A DNA stretch of 64,000 nucleotides, taken from Eutypella sp. D-1 (Eukaryota > Ascomycota > Sordariomycetes > Xylariales > Diatrypaceae). The stretch lies in the NCBI GenBank assembly GCA_023313575.1, contig JAJTTP010000009.1, forward strand, positions 806,001 to 870,000. Reading direction: 5' to 3'. The notes under the pieces are model-generated. The model did not search any database, was not told the origin of the DNA, and saw only the letters and a list, made by a program, of their open reading frames with translations. A program made the translations under genes and the position numbers. Every line of letters begins with the position of its first letter. Position 1 is the stretch's first letter. Shown one piece after another: positions 24,509 to 35,146 of this stretch.

Positions 24509-24632
24509 GTCTACAGATGGCTAGAGAAATGTATGAAGGATCGCGTGTGGTCGTCAAAGAGACAAGGGGCGTCTGCAAATGGCTAGAGAAATACATGAAG
24601 CATCGCGTGTGGTCGACAAAGAGACAAGGGAT
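24509..24632. repeat. 62-bp tandem duplication
   Basis: Two head-to-tail copies with a 62-base period, 24509-24570 and 24571-24632, differing at a handful of positions, several of them transitions. Both contain ggctagagaaat and cgcgtgtggtcg. It lies in the probable promoter of the DUF7924-type gene. Confidence 0.9.
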
Positions 24633-26067
24633 TGGTTAGAGTTCCCCGACACTAAGATTCTTTCTTTGTGGTTCTAAAAGACTTAAATCTCGAACTCAAC
24701 AAGGAACCCATTAGTATTTGTGCCAATTTCTTGACTCTCGCAATGGTTCCCAGCAATTACAAGTTAATATATTCTAGTAACTATATCCTGTGGGTATTGC
24801 TCGACGGGAAAGAAAATAGACGTCTCGATAGAGAAGTTTCACTGTTAAACAGCTCTTACGCCCTTAATAGTGTCCCAAACTAGATGTCCGCACCCATCCT
24901 TGTGAAAAGAGATGGATTCATGCTGGCTAAGGCTATCTTATTCCGCCCCAGACAGCTATGTTTTATGCGATAGGCCACTATCTTTGTGCTTGCATGTGTA
25001 TACTTAGTAGGGGAGCGTAGTTTGCGTTGTTGTTTGGAATCTCGTGTAACTTGATAGCCCCTGACTAAACATTTTGTCGGAGACCAATTATAAGTCATGA
25101 TAAACTAGATATTTTATCGCAGATTACTGAGAATGTTTTATATTTGCATTAAGGAAAGGGGCATTGGCCCTATGAATACGGTGCTTGTGGTTGTCCGTAA
25201 GAGGTGATAGCCGGCGGAATAATGTTTCTTCAGCTTGAGTGCTTAACAGTTAGTATCGAACTTGTTTTTGAAAAGACATCGGTTAGAACACATAAATTAA
25301 GCTCAATGTACCATCCGCAATGATTAACGTGTTGTAAAACTTTAGTTAAACCATGTTGGCTGACAATTAGCATACTGGAAGTTATGTGCTATTGTCTGAT
25401 CACCAAGGCCGCGGTTTTGTAACCGCTCTGAACGTTTTGGCTGAGCTTAACAAGGAGAACCCGAGGGATTCGGGGATTCGGATTTAACGGACGAGTACAA
25501 AAAGCTGGCAGCTAAGTGGCCACACCGCCGGTCTGCCGTAAGCATAACAAACCCATCAACGAATATTAATTGATTCAGATTGAGAGTAAGGGCGCGCCTT
25601 CAAACACCAAAACCATGACGATTATTGGTCTATGGGTGACATCGTCTGCGCCGAGCCAAGCCCCGGAATTTTACATGTGGAACGGATAACTGTATAACTG
25701 CCGACGGTTTATAGGACCAGGACCAGAGCACGTCTTCTGGTCTAAGAGAAGCCCGCCGTGTAAGGAAGGCGCCCCTGCAGGCCACTCTTTTCCTGCGATA
25801 GCCGCTTTTAGGATTCAGCTTTCTTTCCTGCCATGCGTCTCCACTGAAAATATGCGAGAGATAAATATACCTCCGGTCCGGTGCCGACTGATGTGACTGC
25901 GTATTTATTGTAGTATTTGATTGCCTCTTTTTTTTTCTTTGCACGAACTAGATAACCATCTATCTTTACTATCGGTCTGTTTCTCTATCAGACCGCCTGT
26001 TACCCTTCAACCTCGGAGCCAGAGGTGGATGCCCTCGGGCATTTGATAGACACACATATACACGAAC
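24633..26067. other. Divergent spacer, no gene
   Basis: AT-rich 1.4 kb between the DUF7924-type gene (-) and the DHA1 transporter (+). Only short frames. A pyrimidine-rich tract at about 25920-25990 probably belongs to the transporter leader. Confidence 0.6.
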
Positions 26068-27961
26068 ATGGACGAGACTTTGCCGCTGCTCCCCGATCAG
26101 GAGCGTGACCTCGTCGTAGAATATGACGCGCGTATTAGAAAGGATATCGTCGACTTTGATCCCACCGGCGACGCGGAAAATCCGACAGAGTGGCCTGTTG
26201 CCTACAAATGGGGGATTGTGCTCCTCCTGGCCCTAATGGCGTTTACCATGTATGGCGCAATTTTCTCCCCCGACACATGCTCCCGCCTGTTAGCAGGCAG
26301 CTATCCGCATACGCTGGTGTGCTCATACTAACATACGAACTTAGCACGTTTACCTGTACGTCCGTGGTGCCCATCGCAAACCGCATAGTGGACGACTTGG
26401 ATGGCGGGGAATCGAGCAAGTCGGCTAGCGTGCTGCTTGTGACAATCTGGGAGCTCGGAGAGGCAGCGGGCCCGCTGTTCATCGGACCGCTGTCGGAGAT
26501 CTTCGGACGCTACCCCGTGATTAATAGCGCGAACCTGCTCTTCATCGCTAGTATGGTTCTGGCGGCGCTGTGCCGGAGCTCGACGGTCTTTGTCACCTCC
26601 CGGGTGCTGACCGGCCTTGCTGTTGCAACCAACGTCTTGAACCCCGCCATAATCGGAGATATGTTCCCACCTGAGCGCCGCGGCACCGCCATGAGCTTCG
26701 TCCACATGGCCCCGCTGCTTGGCGGCGCCGTCGGTCCCGCCGTCAGCGGCGCTATCGCCGAGTCCCTCGGCTGGCGCCGCGTCATGTGGGTCAGCGTCAT
26801 CCTCGCCTCCCTTTGCGAGCTTCTATTCCTGTCCTGTTTCCGAGAGACCTACCCCGTCCCCATTCTCCGTCGCCGCGCCGCACGCCTGCGTCGCGACACT
26901 GGTAACCCCGCCCTCCGGACTGTCTTTGACCTCGACAACAAGCGTGGTGCTGCCAGGGTTTATGAGGCCCTCATGCGCCCGGCCATCGTCTTCCGCAGTT
27001 CCGGCGTCCTGCAGGCCATGTCGCTGTTCGGCTCCATAGTGTTCTCCTTCTTCTACGTGGTGTCCGTATCGCTAACGTGGGTCCACCTCTTATAACATTA
27101 GGGGACTATCTATGAAAGTCATTGTTGATGCTAACCTAATTGTAGGGTATGTCTACTTCGTTACATCTCCCTACGCAGTGCTCTATATACGCGGTCTTAA
27201 TCCTACTATTGAATTTCGAATTTCTTTGAATTATATATCACGCCCCCCGGGGGGGGGGGGCGCTGCTACGCTCCATCCATACGAGACGTGAATTATGGAG
27301 TATTCAGTTTCTCAATGCTAACCAAATGGCATTAGGACATCGTAAGCGACATATACGGGCTCTCTACTGCCATGGCCGGTGCAGTCTTTATCGTCTTGAG
27401 TGAGTTGTGCATGCTCCAGTCCGAGAGAGCCTAGCATCTTCACGATACTAATCAAGAAACGCAGGCGGTAGCTCACTCATCAGCGCCGTAATATGCAACC
27501 GGGTGCTAGACCCGATCTACATCAAAATGCGCGAGGCCAATCAAGGCGTCGGGCTGCCGGAGTATCGTCTTCCCCTCGTGATCGCCGGAGGTTTCATTCT
27601 CCCCATCTCCCTCGCCATGTTCGGCTGGATTCCGCAGCTGCGCCTGCCTCTGTCTTTCGAGCTCGTCTGTCTCGGTCTAGTGTCCTCCGGCCTGACCCTC
27701 GGATCCCTGCCTTCGATGACTTACCTAGTAGATGCCTTCGGTATCTATTCTGCCTCGGCAGTGACTGCCCTAATCGTGACAAGGTGCCTCGTCGGCACAT
27801 TCCTGCCATTGGCCGTGCACCCCTTGGCTGATAAGTTTGGCTGGGGATGGGCCTTCACCATTCTCGGGGGATTGGGGCTCTGCGTTGCGCCTATCCCGAT
27901 GACAATCATGCGATATGGGTCGAAGCTGCGCCAGCGTTCGCTATACACTAGAGATGCCTGA
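26068..27961 (+). CDS. DHA1-type MFS transporter (drug/polyamine:H+ antiporter family)
   Basis: Plasma-membrane or vacuolar exporter of the 12-helix DHA1 family; substrate unknown. Exons: 26068-26249, 26345-27076, a single base at 27146, 27336-27399 and 27465-27961; 491 aa. Introns carry TACTAAC (26326), GCTAAC or TACTAAT branch points. Motifs include GPLSEIFGRYPV (helix 2-3 loop) and GRRV-like WRRVMWVS, then PEYRLPL and the C-terminal YSASAVTALIVTRCLVGTFLPL, all typical of this family. The one-base exon is inferred because it alone restores FYVVSVSLTDIVSDIYGLS in frame. Joining 27077 straight to 27335 shifts the frame, and using the earlier donor at 27066 would delete four residues. The second of the two adjacent introns contains C6G12 at 27243-27260. 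Confidence 0.85.
27243..27260. repeat. C6G12 homopolymer junction
   Basis: Six C followed by twelve G inside an intron of the DHA1 transporter. Such runs are prone to sequencing and assembly errors, but being intronic it does not affect the frame. Confidence 0.9.
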
Positions 27962-29391
27962 GTGAGGGGCGCAGCTGCGCTTCCTTATCAGCAAGGCGGC
28001 CACGTGTAATGGGAAATTGATACTTCCAGGGCATAAATGAGTATCATACGACAAGGCGAACTCCTCTAGAAACTGTTGAAAGAAGAAGAAATTCGGGCAC
28101 TGGCTGCTTAATTGATGGCGTCGAAGATACAATCTAATTGTGGAAGGCAAGGGATAGTAACATTTGCGAGAGCAAGAAACAGAACATTGCCTTCCTGCAG
28201 GGTCCGGTATGAAATTCGAAGTATGGAGTAGCAGCACCTAGCATTGCATAATAGGCGTGTGACTTGGAGCACAGAAGGGCTTGCGTAATTGATGTCTTGG
28301 CTGGCTGCATTACAACATCACAAGTAGCATGCTACTTCACGTCGTCGGCCCCCTTGGGACTTCCTATGGCATCGGTACGGCATTGCAGCAATTCTGTTCC
28401 TGACATGGCGGGTGGCGCTCCCACTAGAAAAAGGGCCTGGCATGTGCATTGGGTCATATAACTGTCGAGTATCAGCATCACGATCCCAGATGGTCTGGGT
28501 GCGAACCGTTCAGGGGCAAGCGGGAAGACGTGACTGTCATGCGCAGCCCCCTTATCTGGAAACCAATCGCCTAGATTGTTTCTAAATTAGTATACCCTGG
28601 GGTAACTGGGGTATCCTTGACGAATCAGGAGTTCCATGACTAACTCCGGACGCTGAGAGGTCAGCCCAGGCTCTTCCTATCAGTGCCGGGCAAGCTAAAC
28701 TTTAGTCCCCGGCGCCGGATGCCTATCAAGATATCAGGATAGGCCTTGTCGACTAAGACCCAGATCCCCAACTAAGACGAGATGCACTACCTATATAGAT
28801 AGAGTGAGGAGCTTCCCGACTTATCGGATACGTAATGAACCATGATCTAGAGATAAAGGCTCCCCTCCTATAGCTCCAGCCGATCTCGGGAAATATCTGG
28901 AGATAATACCATGTTGGCGACGGATGCTAGGGACGGACTTCTGTCGGCATTTGCAGCATGCGAGCCATTCAAGCCATTCCATTGCTTTTTTCTTACCCCC
29001 CCAGCCAGTCAGTGCGATAACTTATCGCTCACCTTATCATCTTGCCGTGCGTCGTGACACCCATTATCAATGATCATGGGTTCGCGTCGCCTTGCCGAGA
29101 TGCGGGGGGTACATGTGGTGGCGTTGCATCCGGTAAGGAGGCGTCATCGTCAGGTAAGTTACAGGGGTTTAGCAGCACACTTATATGTCTATCAAGTCGG
29201 ACTCCAACAGCTAGATATTGCTAAATATGATATTCAGCTAACACGATCAGCCGGCGTGTATTCATTGATTGTTAATGGCATTTAAATATCTGTGCAGAAG
29301 TCCGTCTATGCTATAACTCAATAAGTGTGTATTTCATAGTAATCGATGTTTTTTTATTACCCCAGACCATCGGATACTGCTCCTCACCGTC
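27962..29391. other. Spacer and promoter of the DUF3445 gene
   Basis: 1.4 kb without a coding frame of merit. Its second half contains the cluster of GATA-factor sites listed separately; the last 60 bases include a T7 run and the start context of the gene at 29392. Confidence 0.6.
28552..29039. promoter_or_regulatory. Cluster of seven GATA-factor (HGATAR) sites
   Basis: HGATAR matches on either strand at 28552, 28821, 28851, 28901, 29015, 29022 and 29034; the last three fall within 25 bases. Fungal nitrogen regulators of the AreA/NIT2 type bind such sites, usually paired. They lie 350-840 bases upstream of the heme N-demethylase-like gene, which would suit nitrogen regulation, but siderophore and light GATA factors bind the same core. 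Confidence 0.5.
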
Positions 29392-31049
29392 ATGACACTG
29401 CCTAGCTTGACCTGGCCAGCGCTCGCTGTGCTGCTCTCGATAATCACATATCTCACACTGAACAGGGCAGAAAAGAATGCCGTTCTCAGGAGGTTCGGTC
29501 TCCGGCGTAGACCGGCACGTCCGAATACTCCGTCCCTCGAGAAGCAGCCGACGTCCTCAAAGCCTCTGGCATCTTCTACCTCAGAAGTCGCAGCCACTTT
29601 CCCACCCTCGCCGAGAGAACAGCTCAGGGTGATGAGGGAAGACATGCCATTAGCCCAACAGAAGGCCCTCGGTGACCTCTCTTTCGACCGCACAGCTTTT
29701 GAGCGCTCGCTGCTTGGGTTTGAGGAGGATTATAACAAGGCGGACGACTCCAAGTACATCTATAGCGGGTTCTCTGTCCGTGAGGTTAAAGCGCTCGGAA
29801 ACTTTCCCGACTACGCCACCATCTCGGAGGTCCCGCTTCCCCGGCCCTACGAGGGTTTCGACATCGACAAGGCCAAGCCGCGACCGTATCGCCCGTTTCG
29901 GTGGGCGTATCACCAGACAATGTGTAAGGGAACCCTCATCTTTCGATATTGTCTTCTGAAACACGGAGAAGGTATGAAAAGCATAGCTGACGCGGCGCAC
30001 TACATGCAGCTTTGACGAAGCTGGAGACGGACTGGTGGATCGAGCTCGAGTCCACGTACAAGGAGCGGATCGCACAGCGCCAGGAGCTGTACCGGAAGCA
30101 CGGGAAGTCGGTGCTGCAGTGGCTCCCCGGCTCGGAGCTGGCGTGCAAGGAGCTGATGGAGATGGTGGTGCAATTTATCTGCGCGCGGTACCCACGGCAT
30201 TTCGAACGGTCGGCGGACAAGTCGCGGCTCGAGAATCGGATCCTAGGGACCACGACCGTCTTCGCCGAGAAGCATCCCCTGATCGTACTGCTGGATAATG
30301 TGCCCGAGGACTTCGGTATCGTCTTGCGTCACCCGGAAACGGGGCTCTACCACTTTCGCGCCGGAGCCATCTGCTCCGCCCTCGGCTGGAATGTCGCCAC
30401 CAAGATCGGACTAAAGCTCCATGAGATCCACGAGCATATCCCCGACTATAAGGAGAAGATGCAATTCAGCATGGACAGGTAAGGCCCTGGTCCCTTGATT
30501 TTAACCCTCACACCTCCTTTCATGGAACGATGCTCTTGAGTAGAGTATAGAGCTAACCTGGATCATAGATACTTCTCCAAGATGCCGGCGAACAAGCCTA
30601 TTCAGCGGGGATCATGGGGCTTCGAGGTGGACCAGCCGCTCTTCATGCCTCCAGGGGACCCACACGAGGCGTACCGAAGCCGACAGGAGCCCGGGCTAAC
30701 GCGAGAGCGGTGTCATCTACGGGTAGACTGGCAGACGCTGCGGCGGCTGCCGCTGTCGGGCGGGGTAGTGTTCAACTTCAAGGGGTTGTTCACTCCAGCG
30801 CAGGAGCTCCGTACGGAGCCGTACATCCCGAGTCTCTTGCTTAAGGTGATTCGCGAAGGCAAGGAGAACCTTATGCGATACAAGAACACCTGGCATACGG
30901 AGCACGTCGTCGTGCCCATGCTGGAAGAGTTCGAGAGGGAGCAGCTCGCTGAGGGAAGCATTGTCGAGGGCTGGGAGCCGAAGACCCTCGACGAGAGCCC
31001 GTTCTTCCCCGGGTGGAAAGAGAAGTGGCACGCCCAACAGGGCTTCTAG
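29392..31049 (+). CDS. Heme-dependent oxidative N-demethylase-like protein (DUF3445)
   Basis: Belongs to the DUF3445 family, renamed after the alpha subunit of bacterial heme-dependent oxidative N-demethylase, which acts on small methylated amines; the fungal substrate is not known. Exons 29392-29923, 30010-30478 and 30569-31049, 493 aa; introns of 86 and 90 bp with GTAAGG donors. Residues 7-24 form one hydrophobic segment (WPALAVLLSIITYLTL), a probable N-terminal membrane anchor, followed by a basic, Pro/Ser-rich linker. The conserved core includes RPFRWAYHQTMSLTKLETDWW, VLLDNVPEDFGIVLRHPETG, FSMDRYFSKMPANKPIQRGSW (spanning splice 2) and QPLFMPPGDPHE. The intron joins were chosen because they restore these blocks. 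Seven GATA sites lie upstream. Confidence 0.85.
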
Positions 31050-32175
31050 ATGGAAATAATGAGGTGCTGATAGTTGTTTTGAAGTAATGTGAAGGAGAGG
31101 TGGGAAAGTTGATGAGGTGGGGGGGGGGGCCGCCGCGGATGGTAGAGGGAGGATTGTTGAAATGTTTTCGCTACCAATGTTAGACGCTAGCACTACAGAA
31201 AAGCTATGTTATTGCAAAATGATACGAACTTTTGCCGCAGGTGGCAAAGTAAGGTTAGGAAAGGGTGGCTTCTGACACCGACCTCAGCAACGAGAATACT
31301 CAACGTATCAACAAGTCTATATCTCGCAGGTAGTTAGGTCGTATTCGTGGAACGTCTAACAGTTCCAAGAAGGCTGAAGTCTTTCCAAACTAAAGAGTCC
31401 AGTAAATAGCCGGTACAGGATTAAGAATCTGACGTGGGCTTCCACCGTTGCCAACTTCCAAGGGAGAAAGTGGCAAACCAAACTTTGGATAGAGAGGCAC
31501 AGCTCTGCCTACATTCCAAGAGGATCCTTCATCACCAACGCTCGCCACTACCGTGAGGCAAGCAACTGGTTTTGCTTTCCAACAGGCAAGCCACCAACTG
31601 CTAAATCTTTGAAAAACAGCGCACAAATCCAATGACCAACGGAGAGGAAAAGCACCTACTATTGGCTCTCAGCAGGCAACCCACACCTTCTAACCTCTGA
31701 AGAGTTCGACCACAAACTTGATATCTCGCAGAGAAGGGGGAAAAACCCTGACAACACCTCCGACTGCAAAGTCACCAACTCCTACTATCTGAAGAGAAAC
31801 CTTGACAAACATGATGTCTCATAGCCAGGAAGTGCTGACTCCAACCGGTAACAGAGGAATCTCACCCATGATCAAGACAAATGAGATCAGTCTATAAGTA
31901 GCTGCTTCAAGCCCAAGACCGATGGGGAGGAGCAGGTAGATCATCATCCTCACTGAGACTTACACTCAATTCTACGACCTTTCTGTCAATTATTGTTTGA
32001 AAATTCTATCTACGACTACTACGTCCTCATCCATTCTTCTATAGAGCCACAGACTACAAAATTCAGCAGAGTCCGGCGACAGTTCCGTACCAGACAAACG
32101 TATTGCAACAAACTGCGAACCCCGAAGTCTTTTTTGAAGCAATATACTCATTCCATTCGAGGGCAACCCAGCAAT
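31050..32175. other. Spacer, no gene
   Basis: 1.1 kb; contains a G10 run near 31119-31128 just after the DUF3445 gene. An in-frame upstream stretch from a TTG at 31993 to the ATG at 32176 is open but was not taken as coding. Confidence 0.55.
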
Positions 32176-32478
32176 ATGTGTCGAGCGGTCAAGCTCCAAT
32201 TCGATATGTGTGGGCATGTGCATCCATACCCCTTGATATATGCGGCTTGTGACACTGTGCGCAGTGCCTGGGTCCCGATAACGAACGGGACTGAGGACTG
32301 TCAATCCTCATCGTGGCTGAGTGATTTAACGGTCCATACGGAAGGACAGTACTGCGATAATTGTTTTCAAAGCCTTCGCCAAACCAACGGCGGCTCTACT
32401 AATGGCCAAAATGCCAATGGCACCAATGGCGCCGCCAACGGCGAAACCGCCGGGTACTACGGTTATGATGGTGCATAA
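32176..32478 (+). CDS. Small Cys/His-containing fungal protein
   Basis: 100 aa from the ATG at 32176; the frame is open upstream to a TTG at 31993, but the ATG-led protein has the typical opening MCRAVKLQFDMCGHVHPYP. A Cys-Gly-His at the start, then AACDTV, EDCQ and the pair CDNC about 60 residues later, resemble a family of small fungal proteins with MCxxx...CGH openings that probably bind a metal. The last 30 residues are Asn/Gly/Thr repeats (GTNGAANGE). No signal peptide. Function unknown; it could be a small zinc-binding cytosolic protein. Confidence 0.55.
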   Translation: MCRAVKLQFDMCGHVHPYPLIYAACDTVRSAWVPITNGTEDCQSSSWLSDLTVHTEGQYCDNCFQSLRQTNGGSTNGQNANGTNGAANGETAGYYGYDGA

Positions 32479-33170
32479 GTGATCACGAAAACAAGAGGGG
32501 CGGCCATGTGAGGTTGGGATCTAGAAGCTTCACAGACAAACATTATAGCTAGCAAGGCAGATATCTACCTTATCGCCGACAATACAACTAGTATTCCGCT
32601 CCTATTCCATGGATTTTTGCCTTGCTGTGCTATGCCTTCTGATATCGTCCCACTGGGCTCACCTATGTGATATTACTCCCTGTTATACGTGGTTAGTAGC
32701 CGAGTTGTTGGATCCCATCTACCTGCCTAGGTAGGCATCAAAAGGCCCGTAGGCTTGGAGTTGAAGGTATCGAGCATCTTATGTAAATACTTATGCACTT
32801 CCTCCCATGTAGGTCTAAATCGACCAATAGGGGGTGGACGCGGATATGCTCCACTTTCTAGAAATGGAATGACAAGTCTGAAGTGTCCATGGGATCATGC
32901 ACACTCACTCACCTATGCTGACTCAAGGCTCACAAGGACCCTAGCAGTATGGCATTATTTGTAAATCGTCTTGCAAGTTGCCCCAATACCATCGCTTTAC
33001 TTTAGGCAGTCGTGGCATCTGGCTCTTCACCTACCTGTGCCCAGCAGCTACAGTTGCACGCCTACTTGGAACCCGGGTTTCCGTTATGCTTAATTTATTA
33101 TTTCGAGACATGGTATATACACAAAGCTGTCGCGGGCACTCGCGCCTTCTTAGGCTGGTAGTTGACTATT
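32479..33170. other. Convergent spacer
   Basis: 0.7 kb between the small Cys/His gene and the end of ETF-QO. Only short frames, nothing supported. Confidence 0.55.
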
Positions 33171-35146
33171 TTACGTCATGTAGTACTTCGGCCCTTCGCC
33201 GCCTTGCGGCACGGCCCAGTTGATATCCTGGTGTGGCGCCTTGATATCGCATGTCTTGCAGTGGATACAGCTGGTCGGGGAGTGTTAGCTCTCTCTATCT
33301 CTTTCAACTCACCTTGCATGCCCGGAAAGGTAACTTACTTCTGAGAGTTGATCTGGAACCTTACACCCAGGGGCTTTGAGGCGTCCTCGACGTACTCGTA
33401 GACGCCGGCTGGACAGAAGCGGTTCTCGAGCCCCTTGTACGAGGGCCAGGTCTCGGCGGTGTGGGCGTCCCAGTCCTTGACCTGGAGGTGCACCGGCTGG
33501 TCCTCCTCGTGGTTGGTCCCCGTCCGGGAGACGCTCGTTAGGATGTCGAAGGTGATTTTCCCGTCCGGCTTCGGGTACTCGATCTTGGTGCACTTGTCCG
33601 CGTTCTTGGTCGCCCCGTGGTCCGTCTCTTTGTGCTTCAGGGTCCACGGCACGCGCCCCTTCAGGACGTACGCCTCGAGGCCCGAGTAGAGGATGCCGCC
33701 GTAGATGCCGAGCGGGCTGTGGAAGGACGGCCGCATGTTCCGGACCTCCTTCAGCTCCTGCCATATGCTAGATTTTCGCAGGACATCTTCATACGAGTAC
33801 AGGAAGACGGACCCCTCGCCGCCTGTACTCAAAGCTTCCCAGGCCGCCTCGGCAGCCAGCATTCCCGACTTCATGGCATTGTGGGTGCCCTTGACCTTGG
33901 GAACGTTGACGAAACCGGCGGAGTCGCCTATTATTGCACCGCCTGGGAATGCGACCTTAGGAATAGACTGGAAACCGCCCTCAATCAAGGCCCTTGCACC
34001 GTAGGAGATGCACTTCCCGCCTTCAAGCACTTCCCTGTAGAACGGGTGTTGTTTCATCTTCTGAAACTCTCCGTAAGGCGATAACCACGGATTGGAGTAG
34101 TCTAAGGCTGTAACAAGCCCAACGCTGACTAAATTGTCGCCAAAGTGATACATCCAACCACCTCCGTAGGTATCTGAAGGTAATGGGTAGCCTAGGGAAT
34201 GCATGATCAAGCCTTTTTGAAATTTCTCGGGCTGGATCTCCCAGACCTCCTTGACCCCCAGACCATAAGTTTGGTGTTCACTATCTCTCCTCAGGTCGAA
34301 TTTTTTGATAACTTGCTTTGTGAGGTTGCCATGGGCACCCTCTGCGAACATGGTGACACGAGCATGGAACTCCATTCCTCTCTCGAAGCTATCCTTCGGC
34401 TTCCCGTCCCGCGCAATACCAAGATCATTCGTCGCAACGCCCTTAACCGAACCATCGTGGCCGTAGATAACTTCTGAGGCGGCGAAGCCGGGGTATACCT
34501 CAACTCCTACTTCTTCGGCCCGTTCTCCCAGCCACTTTGTGAACTGGTTCAGACTTACGATGTAGTTCCCCTTGTTGTGCATCTGGGGCGGGGCGGGTAG
34601 GGGAATGGACATGGACTTGGTCAGAAACCTCATCTTGTCGGCGGTCGCGGGGGTCGCATGCTCGAAGCGATTCTCGTTGTCCTCGTCTAGCCAGTCGGGG
34701 AACAATTCGGCTACCCCTGTTGGCTGGATCACGGCCCCAGACAGGATATGTGCACCGATCTCGCCGGCCTTCTCCAATAACAAGACCCGAAAGTCCTCAT
34801 TGCCGCTCTCATTCGCCAGCTGTTTTAATCGAATAGCCGCGCTCAGACCGGCGGGACCGCCTCCTATGATGCAAACGTCGACCTCATCACTCTCACGATC
34901 CACTGAGTTGGGGTCGAAAGTCTCGTCAGCGCTAGCGAGGAAACGCGGCCGGGTTGTGCTGAAGGTGCGCGCCGCTTGCCGGGGACCGGGGAAGGCATTT
35001 GCTATTCGGCGCGCATTTGGTATCCGGTGTGTGGCTACAATTGAGGGGTACGCCGACCTGTTTGCGACAGCACGACTGGATATTCGCAATCGACTTAGAA
35101 TGCTGTTCTGTCGTACTATCGATCGAAGGGGGGCTGAGGAAGACAT
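33171..35146 (-). CDS. Electron transfer flavoprotein-ubiquinone oxidoreductase (ETF-QO)
   Basis: Mitochondrial inner-membrane enzyme that passes electrons from ETF (fed by acyl-CoA, dimethylglycine and sarcosine dehydrogenases) to ubiquinone, using FAD and a 4Fe-4S cluster. Two exons, 35146-33339 and 33270-33171, intron 68 bp (GTAAGT, CCAG), 635 aa. The ATG at 35146 opens a basic, Ser/Arg-rich mitochondrial presequence ([17 protein letters not shown]). FAD fold: [19 protein letters not shown]. Quinone-binding segment: [17 protein letters not shown]. The second FAD motif is [25 protein letters not shown], split here as read. The cluster ligands are one Cys in [10 protein letters not shown] and three in [14 protein letters not shown], reached only across the intron. 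Length fits the family. Confidence 0.96.

Noticed and set aside
27243..27260. C6G12 run considered as a frameshift in the transporter
   Set aside because: It lies wholly inside an intron, so it cannot disrupt the reading frame.
31993..32175. 61-codon N-terminal extension of the small Cys/His protein
   Set aside because: Starts at TTG and has no conserved pattern; the ATG-led form has the family-like opening.
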